Assembly: GCA_050699975.1 (NCBI GenBank)
Contig: JBOHGH010000002.1
Coordinates: 1-64,000, forward strand
Direction: 5' to 3'
Length of the DNA stretch: 64,000 bases
Source of the DNA: GCA-003244245 sp050699975
GTDB taxonomy: Bacteria; Actinomycetota; Actinomycetes; Mycobacteriales; Pseudonocardiaceae
In this document: positions 50,262 to 58,619 of the stretch, in pieces
How the letters are laid out: every line of letters begins with the position of its first letter
Position numbering within the stretch: position 1 is the first letter of the stretch
Translations under genes and position numbers: made by a program
Notes under the pieces: generated by a model
What the model was told of the DNA's origin: nothing
Database searches by the model: none
Seen by the model: only the letters and a program-made list of their open reading frames with translations

Positions 50262-50327
50262 CGGGCGGCGGCCCGGGTGTGGTTGCACGCGTATCGGCAA
50301 CGCTTATGTCTCATGGGACCCTGACAC
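50262..50327 (-). pseudogene. Internally deleted second copy of the ECF sigma gene
   Basis: 50262-50286 is identical to 49601-49625 (25 nt, coding NHTRAAARRP). 50288-50327 matches 49874-49913, the region around the sigma start codon, at 33 of 40 positions. In the intact gene these blocks are about 250 nt apart; here they are fused. The start codon is ATA in this copy. A dead remnant, probably of a tandem duplication. Confidence 0.7.
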
Positions 50328-50359
50328 ACCCACGAGCCGATCACGAAGGAGTGCAGCAC

Positions 50360-51112
50360 ATGCGGGTAGCCGTCATTGGAGGCACCGGGCTCGTCGGCCG
50401 TCACACCGTTGAGGCGTTGCGCCACGCCGGGCACGACGCCGTCGTGGTCGCGCGGTCAACGGGCACCGACGTCGTCACCGGCGCGGGCCTGGACGCCGCT
50501 CTGGCCGGTGTCGACGCAGTCATCGACGTCACCAACACCACAGCTCAGGACGCCGCAGCGGCCCGGGAGTTCTTCGCCGCCAGCACCGGGCACCTCCTCG
50601 CCGCCGAGCAGCGGGCGGGCGTCGGGCATCACGTGGTGCTGTCCATCGTCGGTGTGGATCGCGTCGAGGGCACCGCGCACATCGCCGGCAAACGGTGCCA
50701 GGAGGAGCTCGTCCAGGCCGGCCCGATCCCGGCAACGATCGTGCGGGCGACGCAGTTCCACGAGTTCGCGGCGATGGTCGTCGGCTGGACCCGCCAGGGT
50801 GACGTCGCGACGGTGCCACCGCTGCTGGTTCAGCCGGTCGCCGCGTCCGACGTCGGCCAGGTCCTCGCGGGGATCGCTACCGGCGCTCCGGACAACCGCA
50901 CGCTTGAGCTCGCCGGACCCGAAACCCAGGATCTGGTCGACATGGCCCGGCGCACCCTGGCGGCCCGCGGGCAGTCGGTCCGGCTGGTCCCGAGCTGGCG
51001 GTCCTTCGGCGTCGAGATGGCCGGAGAGGTCCTGCTACCCGGACCAGATGCGCAACTCGCGCCGACCACCTTCGACGCCTGGCTCGCCGCCGAAGCCGGA
51101 CGGCGGGAATGA
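50360..51112 (+). CDS. NAD(P)-binding atypical SDR (NmrA-like)
   Basis: The 250-aa product begins RVAVIGGTGLVGRHTVEALR, a GGTGLVG dinucleotide loop, then VDAVIDVTNTTAQDAAAARE, HHVVLSIVGVDRV and a C-terminal HEFAAMVVGW/AASDVGQVLAGIATG typical of NmrA-type proteins that use or sense NAD(P)H. They may act as quinone or isoflavone reductase-like enzymes or redox sensors. Catalytic Tyr/Lys of classical SDRs is not seen. AAGGAG lies 8 nt before the ATG. It often pairs with ECF sigma factors in actinobacteria, but here it is on the other strand. Confidence 0.8.
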   Translation: MRVAVIGGTGLVGRHTVEALRHAGHDAVVVARSTGTDVVTGAGLDAALAGVDAVIDVTNTTAQDAAAAREFFAASTGHLLAAEQRAGVGHHVVLSIVGVDRVEGTAHIAGKRCQEELVQAGPIPATIVRATQFHEFAAMVVGWTRQGDVATVPPLLVQPVAASDVGQVLAGIATGAPDNRTLELAGPETQDLVDMARRTLAARGQSVRLVPSWRSFGVEMAGEVLLPGPDAQLAPTTFDAWLAAEAGRRE

Positions 51113-51154
51113 GCGTCGAGGGCTGAACATGGCCCGACATGGGCGGATGTGGGA

Positions 51155-51478
51155 TCAGCCGCGGGTCTCGTCCACTAGCCAGGACAGGTACTCGGTGCTG
51201 CCACCGGTGATCGGGATCGCGATGATCTCGGGTACGTCGTAGCTGTGGTTGGCCTTGATGTGCTCGGTCACCGCCGCGACCCGATCGGCGGTGGTCTTGA
51301 TTTCCACTCGCCACTCCTGCTCGGTCTGCACCTCGCCCTCCCAGCGGTACACGCTGGTGATCGGCCCAACGATCTGCGCGCACGCCCCCAGCTTGGCCTC
51401 GATCACCCCGGCCGCGAGCGCGCGTGCGGCTCCGTCGCTGTCTGTGGTCGACGCGACGATGACATGCTCAGACGGCAT
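51155..51478 (-). CDS. cutA: Divalent-cation tolerance protein CutA
   Basis: The 107-aa product has the CutA1 core: HVIVASTTDSDGAARALAAG, LGACAQIVGPITSVYRWEGE, EWRVEIKTTADRVAAVTEHI and YDVPEIIAIPI. The family forms compact trimers related to PII-like proteins. ATG at 51478 has TACGAT 7 nt upstream and no ribosome site, so it should be leaderless; a TTG two codons earlier is less likely. Confidence 0.95.
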   Translation of the reverse strand: MPSEHVIVASTTDSDGAARALAAGVIEAKLGACAQIVGPITSVYRWEGEVQTEQEWRVEIKTTADRVAAVTEHIKANHSYDVPEIIAIPITGGSTEYLSWLVDETRG

Positions 51479-51485
51479 ACCCAAG

Positions 51486-51491
51486 ATCGTA
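51486..51491 (-). promoter_or_regulatory. -10 box for cutA
   Basis: TACGAT on the minus strand, 7 nt before ATG 51478. TTGTCC lies 16 nt further upstream as a plausible -35. Confidence 0.55.
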
Positions 51492-51559
51492 CGAACTCCG
51501 AGACCAGGGACAATGTCCAGTGCGGCGCGGCTTCGGCACGGCTGGCCGTGATGCTAGCG

Positions 51560-52078
51560 CTACGCCAGGGCGGCCAGGGCCCAGTTCAATGCCACGCTGA
51601 TCGCACCCATGGCAGCCCCCGCCATGGCGCCCACGATGGCTCCAAGCCCGGCCTCCCGAACTCCGACCTTGGCCCCGACACCAGCATCGCTCCCGACCAC
51701 GGCGCCGTGCGCGGCTCCGGCCACCATTCCTACCACGGCTGCGATCCCAGCTCCAGCGATGACGCGGACCCCAGCGCCGGTAGTCGCATCAATCATCGAT
51801 CCGGCGCTGGCCACGGCGCCGTACACCGCTCCGAGCGAAACACCGATCACGGCGCCGGCCTTGACCGCGCCGACCTCGCCGGGCTCGGCTGGACCGCTAT
51901 ACAGCGCGAACATCACCGCCCCGATCGGTGCGCCCATCCCCGCGCCCGCGACGATCCAAACCACAGCGCTGACCAACCGGCCGACCCCAACCGCTGCCCC
52001 CGCCCCGATGACCGCCCCGACTCCGACGACGGCGCCCGCCACGGCCCAGAGCCAGGAGCGGAAATAGGTTTTCGCCAT
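51560..52078 (-). CDS. Gly/Ala-rich membrane protein with glycine-zipper-like repeats
   Basis: The 172-aa product is almost entirely Gly, Ala, Val and Ile in alternating blocks (GAVVGVGAVIGAGAAVGVG, GAGIAAVVGMVAGAAHGAVV). It resembles glycine-zipper proteins with several membrane-spanning segments. The composition makes gene prediction less secure, but the frame begins with a clear ATG behind GTGGGGAC and stays open on this strand. No function known. Confidence 0.5.
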   Translation of the reverse strand: MAKTYFRSWLWAVAGAVVGVGAVIGAGAAVGVGRLVSAVVWIVAGAGMGAPIGAVMFALYSGPAEPGEVGAVKAGAVIGVSLGAVYGAVASAGSMIDATTGAGVRVIAGAGIAAVVGMVAGAAHGAVVGSDAGVGAKVGVREAGLGAIVGAMAGAAMGAISVALNWALAALA

Positions 52079-52157
52079 GGTGTCCCCACTTCACTTCCTT
52101 CCGAGCAGCCACCACACGCATCGGGACGACGCTACACATCCCCATGTCCAAGATGCT

Positions 52158-53720
52158 TCAGGCGACGGGCTCGCCCCAGCCGCCGCCGCCGGGGGTTTCG
52201 ATGCGGATCCGGTCACCACGGCGCAGCGGCCAGGTGCCCTTGCTGGGCAGCTCCTCTTCGGTCCCGTCCGCGCGGCGCAGGATGTTGCGGCCCACTGCCC
52301 CGCAACCCCCACCGCCGAGCCCCCACGGCGGGTGTTCCCGCCGTTCGGACTGCACGGTCAGCGTGCAGTCGGCCAGCACCTCGACCTCCCGGATCAGACC
52401 GTCGCCGCCGGGATGCGCCCCGGCGCCACCCGACGACGACCGCAGCTCGTAGCGCCACACCCGAAGCGGGTAGTCCAGCTCCATGGCCTCGGCGGGGGTG
52501 TTCTGGGTGTTAGTCATCCCGGTGTGCACCCCGGACATACCGGGACGCCCGGGGGTGCCGCCCTCGCCGCCGCCCAGCGTCTCGTAGTAGCTGAACGGGT
52601 GATCTCCGCCGGCACCGATGAGCAGGTTGTTCATCGTGCCCTGGCTGGCCGCAGGCACCCGCGCGGGGATCGCCTGCGCGAAGGCGCCGAGCAGCACGTC
52701 GACGATCCGCTGGCTGGTCTCGACGTTGCCCGCTGCGGTCGGCGCGGGGAACGTCGCGTGCACCACGGAGCCTTCCGGTGCTCGCACGTGCAGCGACCGG
52801 TAGCAACCGGCATTGGGTGGGGCGTCCGGGTCGGTCAGCATCCGGAACACGAACATCGCCGACGACAACGTCACCGCGAACACCGCATTGCAGTTCACCG
52901 GGATCTGGGGGTCGGTGCCGTCGAAGTCGATCGACACCTCGTCTCCGGCGACGGTGACCGCGGCGCGGATGGTGACCCCGGCACCGATCTCCAGGACGTC
53001 GGAGTTGCGGTAGCACCCGTCCGGGATCTCCGCCACGGCGGCCCGGACCCGCCGGTCGGAGTAGTCGCAGACGGCCGCCATCGCCTCGTGCAGCCGCGCC
53101 ACCCCCAGCCGTCCGGCAAGCTCTCCCAGCCGCCGAGCCCCGACGTGGTTGGCCGCGAACTGCGCCCGCAGGTCACCCCGGCGCTCCCCGGGGGTCCGCG
53201 AATTCGCGGCGATCAGCCGCACCACGTCGTCGCGCTCCCCGCCGGCGTCGGCGATCAGGATGGGTGGGATCCGGATTCCCTCCATGGCGATGTCGGTGGC
53301 GGTGGCCGGCATGGACCCCGGGGCTGCGCCGCCGACGTCGGCGTGGTGTGCGCGGTTGGCCACGTAGCCGAGCAACTCGTCGCCCTCCGAAGAGCCGACG
53401 GCGGCGACGATCGTCAGGTCCGGTAGGTGGGTTCCGCCCAGATAGGGGTCGTTGACGCAGACCTGCTGGCCCGGCCGCAGCGCGCCGAAGGTGTCGAGGA
53501 CTGCGCGGACGCTGGCCGGCATGGCGCCCAGGTGCACCGGAATGTGCTCGGCCTGGGCGACCATCTCCCCGTCAGGGTCGAACACCGCTGCCGAGCAGTC
53601 CGCGCGCTCCTTGATGTTCGGGGAGTACGCCGCACGCCGCAGCGCAACGCCCATCTCCTCGGCGACCCCGGCCAGCGCGTGCCGGAACACCTCAAGCTCG
53701 ACCGCAGACAGCTCAGCCAT
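52158..53720 (-). CDS. hyuB: Hydantoinase/5-oxoprolinase subunit B
   Basis: The 520-aa product shows HyuB signatures: LSAVELEVFRHALAGVAEEM, REHPPWGLGGGGCG near the C-terminus, HLGAMPASVRAVLDTFG, VNDPYLGGTHLPDLTI, and LLIGAGGDHPFSYYETLGGG. It pairs with HyuA to hydrolyse a cyclic imide or lactam, such as 5-oxoproline or N-methylhydantoin, with ATP. ATG at 53720 overlaps the end of hyuA by 8 nt. The cyclising partner (DUF1445) beside the operon is broken. Confidence 0.9.
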   Translation of the reverse strand: MAELSAVELEVFRHALAGVAEEMGVALRRAAYSPNIKERADCSAAVFDPDGEMVAQAEHIPVHLGAMPASVRAVLDTFGALRPGQQVCVNDPYLGGTHLPDLTIVAAVGSSEGDELLGYVANRAHHADVGGAAPGSMPATATDIAMEGIRIPPILIADAGGERDDVVRLIAANSRTPGERRGDLRAQFAANHVGARRLGELAGRLGVARLHEAMAAVCDYSDRRVRAAVAEIPDGCYRNSDVLEIGAGVTIRAAVTVAGDEVSIDFDGTDPQIPVNCNAVFAVTLSSAMFVFRMLTDPDAPPNAGCYRSLHVRAPEGSVVHATFPAPTAAGNVETSQRIVDVLLGAFAQAIPARVPAASQGTMNNLLIGAGGDHPFSYYETLGGGEGGTPGRPGMSGVHTGMTNTQNTPAEAMELDYPLRVWRYELRSSSGGAGAHPGGDGLIREVEVLADCTLTVQSERREHPPWGLGGGGCGAVGRNILRRADGTEEELPSKGTWPLRRGDRIRIETPGGGGWGEPVA

Positions 53721-55677
53721 CAAGGCGCACCACCAGGTTGTCGGCGTCATCCACCACGGCGACTTCGCCGGCAGCCAGCAGTGTGGTGGTGTCCGACTGT
53801 TCGATCAACGCCGGGCCGCTCACCTCGTCGCCGGATGCCAGGCCCGCCCGGGAGACCACCCGTGCCTTCACGGTCTCGCCCGCAATGCCGATCTCGCGGG
53901 ACCGCTCCGGGGTGGGCTCCCCCTGGTCCCAGTCGCCCGGAGGCTGCGGCAGGATCGGGTCACCCCGCGCCACCACCCGCAGCGTGACGACCAGTACCCG
54001 CTCGTCGGGCATCGCGTACCCGTAGGCCTCGCGATGAGCGTGGTGCAGCAGCTGCGCCAGATCCGCGCCGCCGGTCACCGTGATCCGCAACTCGTGGGAC
54101 TGGCCGGCGTACCGGGCGTCGGCGATCCGGGACACGGTGATCTCGCCCGCCACGCCCTGGCGGTACAGCTCCTGGTGGGCCTGGTCCTCCAGCGCCGCCC
54201 ACGCGCCGGTGAGATCGTCGTCGGCCGGTGCCATCACCGTTCGCGACGCCTCGTATCGGGCCGGTGCGAGCAGCAAGCCCAGCGCGCTGAGCACGCCCGG
54301 TGCGGGTGGCACCACCACGGCGCGGCAGCCCAGCTCACGGGCCAGCGCGGTCGCGTGCAGAGGACCCGCGCCACCGTAGGCGACCAGCGCCAAGCCGGCC
54401 GGATCGACGCCGCGCTCGGTGCTGACCTTGCGCAGCGCACGAGCCATGGTGGCCCGCACCACCGCCAGGATCCCGGGCGCCCCGCCGGCGGACGCCGGTA
54501 GCGCACCGATCACGGCCGCGGCAGCATTGATGTCCAGCCGCAGGCCCCCACCAAGCTCCCGATCCGCATCGAGGTGGCCGAGCACGCAGTGCGCGTCGGT
54601 CACCGTCGGCTCGGTGCCACCCAGCCCGTAACAGGCCGGACCGGGATCCGCGCCGGCCGACCGCGGACCGACCCGCAACGCACCGCCGGTGTCGACCCAG
54701 GCGATCGACCCGCCGCCGGCGCCCACCGTGTGGATCCCGACCGCGGGGGTGCGAAACGGCAACCCGGCGATCTGCGCGGACGTCGAGACCTCCGGCTGGC
54801 CCCCCCTGATCAGGCACACGTCGGTGGACGTGCCGCCCATGTCGAAGGCGATCGCGTCCCCGAAGCCGGCGCCGCAGGCCACCGCGCCCGCCGCGACCAC
54901 ACCCGCGGCGGGCCCGGACAGCAGCGTGTGCACGGGGGCGCCCGCCACGAAGTCGATACCGGCAGTGCCACCGCCCGAGGTCATCACGGTGATCGTCGGA
55001 CCATCCAGCCGCGCGGTGAGGTTGGACAGGTAGCGGCGCATGACGGGCTCGATCGCGGCGTTGAGCACGCACGTCGACGCCCGCTCGTACTCGCGGAACT
55101 CCCGGAGCAGCGCGCTGGACCGGGTGATCGGCACGTCCAGCCGTTTCAGCGCGTCGCAGAGCCGCCGCTCGTGCTCGTCACCGGCGTAGCCGAATAGCAG
55201 GCTCACCGCGACCGACTCCGGTTCGAGGCGCTCGACCTGGCGCACCACCCGGTCGATCTCCTCGTCGGTCAACGCAATGACCGCCGCGCCGTCCGGGCCG
55301 GTCCGCTCAACGACGGTCACCACCCGGTCGTGCGGCACAAGCGGCTCGGAGCGGGTGACCCTCAGGTCGTAGAGCGCGGGACGGTCCTGGCGGGCGATCT
55401 GCAGCACGTCAGCGAACCCGTCGGTGGTCACCAGTACCGTCCGGGCGATCTTGCGTTCCAGCACGGCGTTGGTCGCGGTGGTGGTGCCGTGCGGCAGCAG
55501 TCGCAGCGCTGCGCCGGGCCAGCCCTGTGCCACCCCCCGCTGGACACCGACGGCCTGGTTGTCCGGGGTGGTCGGCACCTTCACCGCCCTGGGCCGGTGG
55601 CCGGCGGCGTGCACGACGACATCGGTGAACGTGCCCCCGACATCCACCCCAGCGCATGCCTCGAAGCGGTCGGCCAT
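53713..55677 (-). CDS. hyuA: Hydantoinase/5-oxoprolinase subunit A
   Basis: The 654-aa product opens ACAGVDVGGTFTDVVVHAAG, the ASKHA-type ATP-binding motif of HyuA. It continues with VLERKIARTVLVTTDGFADV, AFDMGGTSTDVCLIRGG and a C-terminal ALVAYGGAGPLHATALARELG. It supplies the ATP-dependent half of the HyuAB enzyme. ATG 55677 is chosen because DRFEACAGVDVGG starts right after it, and a GAGGAGCAGGG site lies upstream. The operon is hyuA-hyuB, leftward. Confidence 0.9.
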   Translation of the reverse strand: MADRFEACAGVDVGGTFTDVVVHAAGHRPRAVKVPTTPDNQAVGVQRGVAQGWPGAALRLLPHGTTTATNAVLERKIARTVLVTTDGFADVLQIARQDRPALYDLRVTRSEPLVPHDRVVTVVERTGPDGAAVIALTDEEIDRVVRQVERLEPESVAVSLLFGYAGDEHERRLCDALKRLDVPITRSSALLREFREYERASTCVLNAAIEPVMRRYLSNLTARLDGPTITVMTSGGGTAGIDFVAGAPVHTLLSGPAAGVVAAGAVACGAGFGDAIAFDMGGTSTDVCLIRGGQPEVSTSAQIAGLPFRTPAVGIHTVGAGGGSIAWVDTGGALRVGPRSAGADPGPACYGLGGTEPTVTDAHCVLGHLDADRELGGGLRLDINAAAAVIGALPASAGGAPGILAVVRATMARALRKVSTERGVDPAGLALVAYGGAGPLHATALARELGCRAVVVPPAPGVLSALGLLLAPARYEASRTVMAPADDDLTGAWAALEDQAHQELYRQGVAGEITVSRIADARYAGQSHELRITVTGGADLAQLLHHAHREAYGYAMPDERVLVVTLRVVARGDPILPQPPGDWDQGEPTPERSREIGIAGETVKARVVSRAGLASGDEVSGPALIEQSDTTTLLAAGEVAVVDDADNLVVRLDG

Positions 55678-55846
55678 CACTGCCCTGCTCCTCTCACGAC
55701 GCGCAAGCACCCATCGTAATCCGCCTATATCTGGACAGTTCTCTTCGCCTCACCCGAAATGTGAACAAATAAACTCACTCGGAGTAAAAATGGTGATAGC
55801 CGGTATCACGGACACCGCCGTATGAGTCACCATTCTTAGTGGTCGC

Positions 55847-55918
55847 CCTACCTGCGCAGCGATTGCGCGCATCGCAGTGCGCGGAGATGTCGGTGACGTA
55901 GAGTTCACGACGCACCAG
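55847..55918 (+). repeat. Copy 2 of the repeat shared with 1183-1276
   Basis: 23 nt at 55848-55870 and 38 nt at 55881-55918 match the left-end copy on the opposite strand. This copy lies between hyuA and the broken DUF1445 gene, in DNA without other features. It may mark an end of an unnamed mobile element. Confidence 0.7.
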
Positions 55919-55961
55919 TGCAGGGCAAGAACACCGCCCTCATCAGTTTTCACCACCCTTG

Positions 55962-56347
55962 TCACGTGAGCCGGTAGGCGGTGTCGGGGATATCGGTGAC
56001 GAACATATACCCAGGGGCATGGGTGATCGCGAACGGTGGCTTGGACGCCATCACCGCGGCCTGTGGGGTCACCCCGCAGGCCCGGAACACGGGCAGCTCC
56101 CCGGGGGCGACGTTGACTGGATCTCCAAAATCGGGCCATGCACAGCCGGCATCGCCGCGCGGCAGGCTTTGGGGTTGCGCTGGGCGAACAGCAGCAGGTC
56201 GTAAGCCCAGTCGGCCGGTACCACGACCAGGTTGGCCTGGGCGTAACCGGGCGCCCAGCCGGCGGTGGGGGTGATGGTGCCGGCCCGGAACAGCAAACGG
56301 GCCTGGGCGGGGGACACCTCAGCAGTCCGGTGGGTGGCGGCGGTCAT
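55962..56347 (-). pseudogene. DUF1445 (D-glutamate cyclase-type hydro-lyase) with internal deletion
   Basis: The first 62 codons are a normal family start (SPAQARLLFRAGTITPTAGW, GYAQANLVVVPADWAYDLLL, FAQRNPKAC). About 50 nt later, in a shifted frame, the last part of the family appears: ELPVFRACGVTPQAAVMAS, FAITHAPGYMFVTDIPDTA, ending in a stop at 55962. The middle of the gene (about 130-150 residues of about 260) is gone. Intact members cyclise D-glutamate to 5-oxo-D-proline or act as hydro-lyases, which fits the neighbouring hyuAB. Confidence 0.8.
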
Positions 56348-56480
56348 CGGCGTCCTCCGGCCGGGAAACTGACCTCAGGGTAAGGACCGTTCAACAATAT
56401 GACAATCCCCTGTTGTGTTCGTCCGACAGCTGAGATCGACGCGCCCTGTACGTTCAGTGACAATTGCCTCCACCGAGCGT

Positions 56481-56486
56481 TATCCT
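56481..56486 (+). promoter_or_regulatory. -10 box upstream of the micro-ORF
   Basis: TATCCT, 7 nt before the ATG at 56494; the same geometry as other leaderless starts in the window. Confidence 0.45.
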
Positions 56487-56493
56487 CGCCGCG

Positions 56494-56532
56494 ATGAAAA
56501 CCTTTGGCTGGGGCCAACGGCGGCACCGATGA
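56494..56532 (+). CDS. Possible leaderless 12-codon ORF coupled to the secreted beta-helix gene
   Basis: ATG at 56494 encodes MKTFGWGQRRHR and stops with TGA at 56530-56532, overlapping the ATG of the next gene (ATGA). With the -10 box 7 nt upstream, this looks like the start of the transcript, and the secreted protein would be translated by coupling. An alternative is that it is the true start of the secreted protein and a 1-nt frameshift has occurred. Confidence 0.4.
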   Translation: MKTFGWGQRRHR

Positions 56533-57611
56533 CGAGAGTCGTGTGCTCGACGTCGCTCTGCTCCGTCGCTCTGGTCGGGCTGATGTTGCCTATCGCCGGT
56601 TCAGCCTCTGCTGGCCAGAACTTCGCTGGCGAGAACAGCGCGGAGCCGCAGGCCGACTGCACCCGCACGATCACCCGGGCCGGCGACGTGCATGCTGCCC
56701 TGGGTGCCGCGTCGCCGGGAGACACGCTCTGCTTCGCCGGATCTGATCTCGCCAATGCGGACCTGACGATGACCAGATCGGGTACCGCTGATGCGCCGAT
56801 CCGCCTGGTCTCGGACGGGCATACCACCGTCCACCAGGTCCACATCATCGCCCACCACGTCCTCATGCAGGGCTTCACGATCGTCGGAGGTGGCGAGCTG
56901 CTGCTGGCCGGGGCGGGGATCACTGCGCAGAAGAACACGATTCGCGACACCCAGCGGGGTGGGATCGTCTGCGCCACCTGCATCGACTCCACCATCGAGT
57001 CCAACACCGTGCAGCATGTCGCCGCCATCGGCATCTCCGTCAACGGGCAGCGGGTCACCGTGCGCCGAAACCTGGTGACCGGGACGGTCGCCGGTGACGG
57101 TGGCGACGCCGATGGCGTCCTCTTTTTCGGCAACGGTCACCGGATCATCAGCAACACTATCCGGAACATCTCCGCCAGCGGTGATCCGACTCCCCCGCAC
57201 CCCGACTGCTTCCAGACGTTCGACACCGGCCGCCCAGCCACCTTCGATATCGAGATCGTGGGCAACGCCTGCCAGAACATCGATGAGCACTGCCTGATCG
57301 CCACCGGTGACGAAGGTGGCAACGGTGACGCCCCCGCCGACTCCCGGTCGATCACGTTCACCGGCAACACCTGCGCAGTCAACGGTGAGCAGGCCGTGAA
57401 CCTGCGCCGCTGGCCCAATGTCGACCTGCGTAAGAACGAACTCTCCGGCCCGAACCTGAAGCGCGGGATATTGATCAGCCACGGCTCGACCGGCTGCGCT
57501 GTCCGAAACAACACCGTGCAAAATAACACCGCGGCCGGCGACATCCCTGTCTTCGACATTGACGACGCTTCCCGCCCGGGCTTCCGCGATCAGGACAAAA
57601 GTCCCTTCTGA
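56529..57611 (+). CDS. Secreted parallel beta-helix protein
   Basis: The 360-aa product has a signal peptide (TRVVCSTSLCSVALVGLMLP, cleavage after SASA) and a right-handed beta-helix of repeated short strands (HVLMQGFTIVGGGELLLAGA, NTVQHVAAIGISVNGQRVTV, HRIISNTIRNISA). Such proteins are polysaccharide lyases, glycosidases or surface proteins. Aspartates in HPDCFQTFDTGRPATFDIEI could be catalytic, but no family is clear. It lacks a ribosome site; coupling to the upstream 12-codon ORF could explain its expression. Confidence 0.75.
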   Translation: MTRVVCSTSLCSVALVGLMLPIAGSASAGQNFAGENSAEPQADCTRTITRAGDVHAALGAASPGDTLCFAGSDLANADLTMTRSGTADAPIRLVSDGHTTVHQVHIIAHHVLMQGFTIVGGGELLLAGAGITAQKNTIRDTQRGGIVCATCIDSTIESNTVQHVAAIGISVNGQRVTVRRNLVTGTVAGDGGDADGVLFFGNGHRIISNTIRNISASGDPTPPHPDCFQTFDTGRPATFDIEIVGNACQNIDEHCLIATGDEGGNGDAPADSRSITFTGNTCAVNGEQAVNLRRWPNVDLRKNELSGPNLKRGILISHGSTGCAVRNNTVQNNTAAGDIPVFDIDDASRPGFRDQDKSPF

Positions 57612-57705
57612 CCTGATCGGGATTAAACGTACGAAGTGGTCGCATCCCTCTCCTGGCTCATACTCAATAAGAGTCTTTCTCTGACCAGGACGACAGATTA
57701 GACAG

Positions 57706-57711
57706 TATCCT
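57706..57711 (+). promoter_or_regulatory. -10 box for the DUF4383 gene
   Basis: TATCCT ends 7 nt before GTG 57719. Consistent with a leaderless start. Confidence 0.5.
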
Positions 57712-57718
57712 CAGAAAG

Positions 57719-58366
57719 GTGTCGAGCACCCCGCCAGGGAGTCGGCTGGACCTCGTGCACCGCATGGGAGCGGCGGTGCTCGGTGTCGGCTTGTGCTTGT
57801 TCGGAGTACTCGGTGTCGCAAACCGGTTGGAGTTCCTCGCGGTACAGGGGAAGGTCTTACTCGGCCTGTCCTCGAATGGTCTGCTGTCGGCGATCTCGCT
57901 CGTCGTCGGCGGGGTCCTCATCGCCGCTGCGTGGCGCGGTGGCCGCAGCTCCTCGACGATCACGGTGGTCATCGGTGTCCTCTTCCTGCTCTCCGGCCTG
58001 CTCAATCTCGCCGTGCTGGACACCGAGCTCAACCTGCTGGCCTTCCGGCTGCCGAATGTGATCTTCAGCTTCATCGTCGGGATGCTGCTGCTCTTCCTTG
58101 GCGCCTACGGTCGCTTCAGCGGCGGCTTGGCGGCGGACAATCCCTACTACCGGCAACGGCATCGCGAGGCTTCGAGCTCCGGGGACGACCGCCGCGACGA
58201 GGATGCTGACCGCTGGGTGGCTGCGGAGGTGGCGGTCGCCGAGGGCCACGCCACTCCGGAACAGGAGCAACAGGTGCGCGCGGACGCGCAGCGCCGCGCC
58301 AACGAGGCCCGCCGCCGCGCCTGGGAGGCATACGAAAGTCGCCGAGTCCGCGACGGTCGCCCGTAA
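57719..58366 (+). CDS. DUF4383 membrane protein
   Basis: The 215-aa product has four membrane segments (MGAAVLGVGLCLFGVLGVAN, LLSAISLVVGGVLIAAAW, ITVVIGVLFLLSGLLNLAVL, LPNVIFSFIVGMLLLFLGAY) and a charged cytoplasmic tail rich in Arg, Glu and Ala (coiled-coil-like, EQEQQVRADAQRRANEARRR). This is the DUF4383 pattern with the extra C-terminal helix seen in actinobacteria. Function is unknown. A perfect 16-bp terminator follows at 58446-58502. Confidence 0.85.
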   Translation: MSSTPPGSRLDLVHRMGAAVLGVGLCLFGVLGVANRLEFLAVQGKVLLGLSSNGLLSAISLVVGGVLIAAAWRGGRSSSTITVVIGVLFLLSGLLNLAVLDTELNLLAFRLPNVIFSFIVGMLLLFLGAYGRFSGGLAADNPYYRQRHREASSSGDDRRDEDADRWVAAEVAVAEGHATPEQEQQVRADAQRRANEARRRAWEAYESRRVRDGRP

Positions 58367-58445
58367 TAGGAGGACCGAACCGGGTAGTCACCGCTGTTTC
58401 TCCAGCCGTCCTCGACGTAACGCCGCCCCGCCGGATGACGACAGA

Positions 58446-58502
58446 CAGGCAGAGAGCCCCGCGCAGCCCCGCCCCCCGACCTGCGACGGGGCTCTCTGCC
58501 TG
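58446..58502 (+). terminator. Perfect 16-bp stem between DUF4383 and fadE5
   Basis: CAGGCAGAGAGCCCCG (58446-58461) pairs fully with 58487-58502. The 25-nt loop is C-rich. It separates the two genes. Confidence 0.8.
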
Positions 58503-58619
58503 CCGTCAGTGGTGTGAGCCGGCCCACCCGCCCGAAGGCGAGACTTGCAGGGGTTACCAACCGGTAATATGCTGTTGTTACCGATGAGTAGGCGTCACGA
58601 TTGCGGCGGGGCGAGGGAT

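Noticed and set aside
56415..56528. N-terminal extension of the secreted beta-helix protein
   Set aside because: It would bury the signal peptide 38 residues inside the protein, so the ATG at 56529 is preferred.
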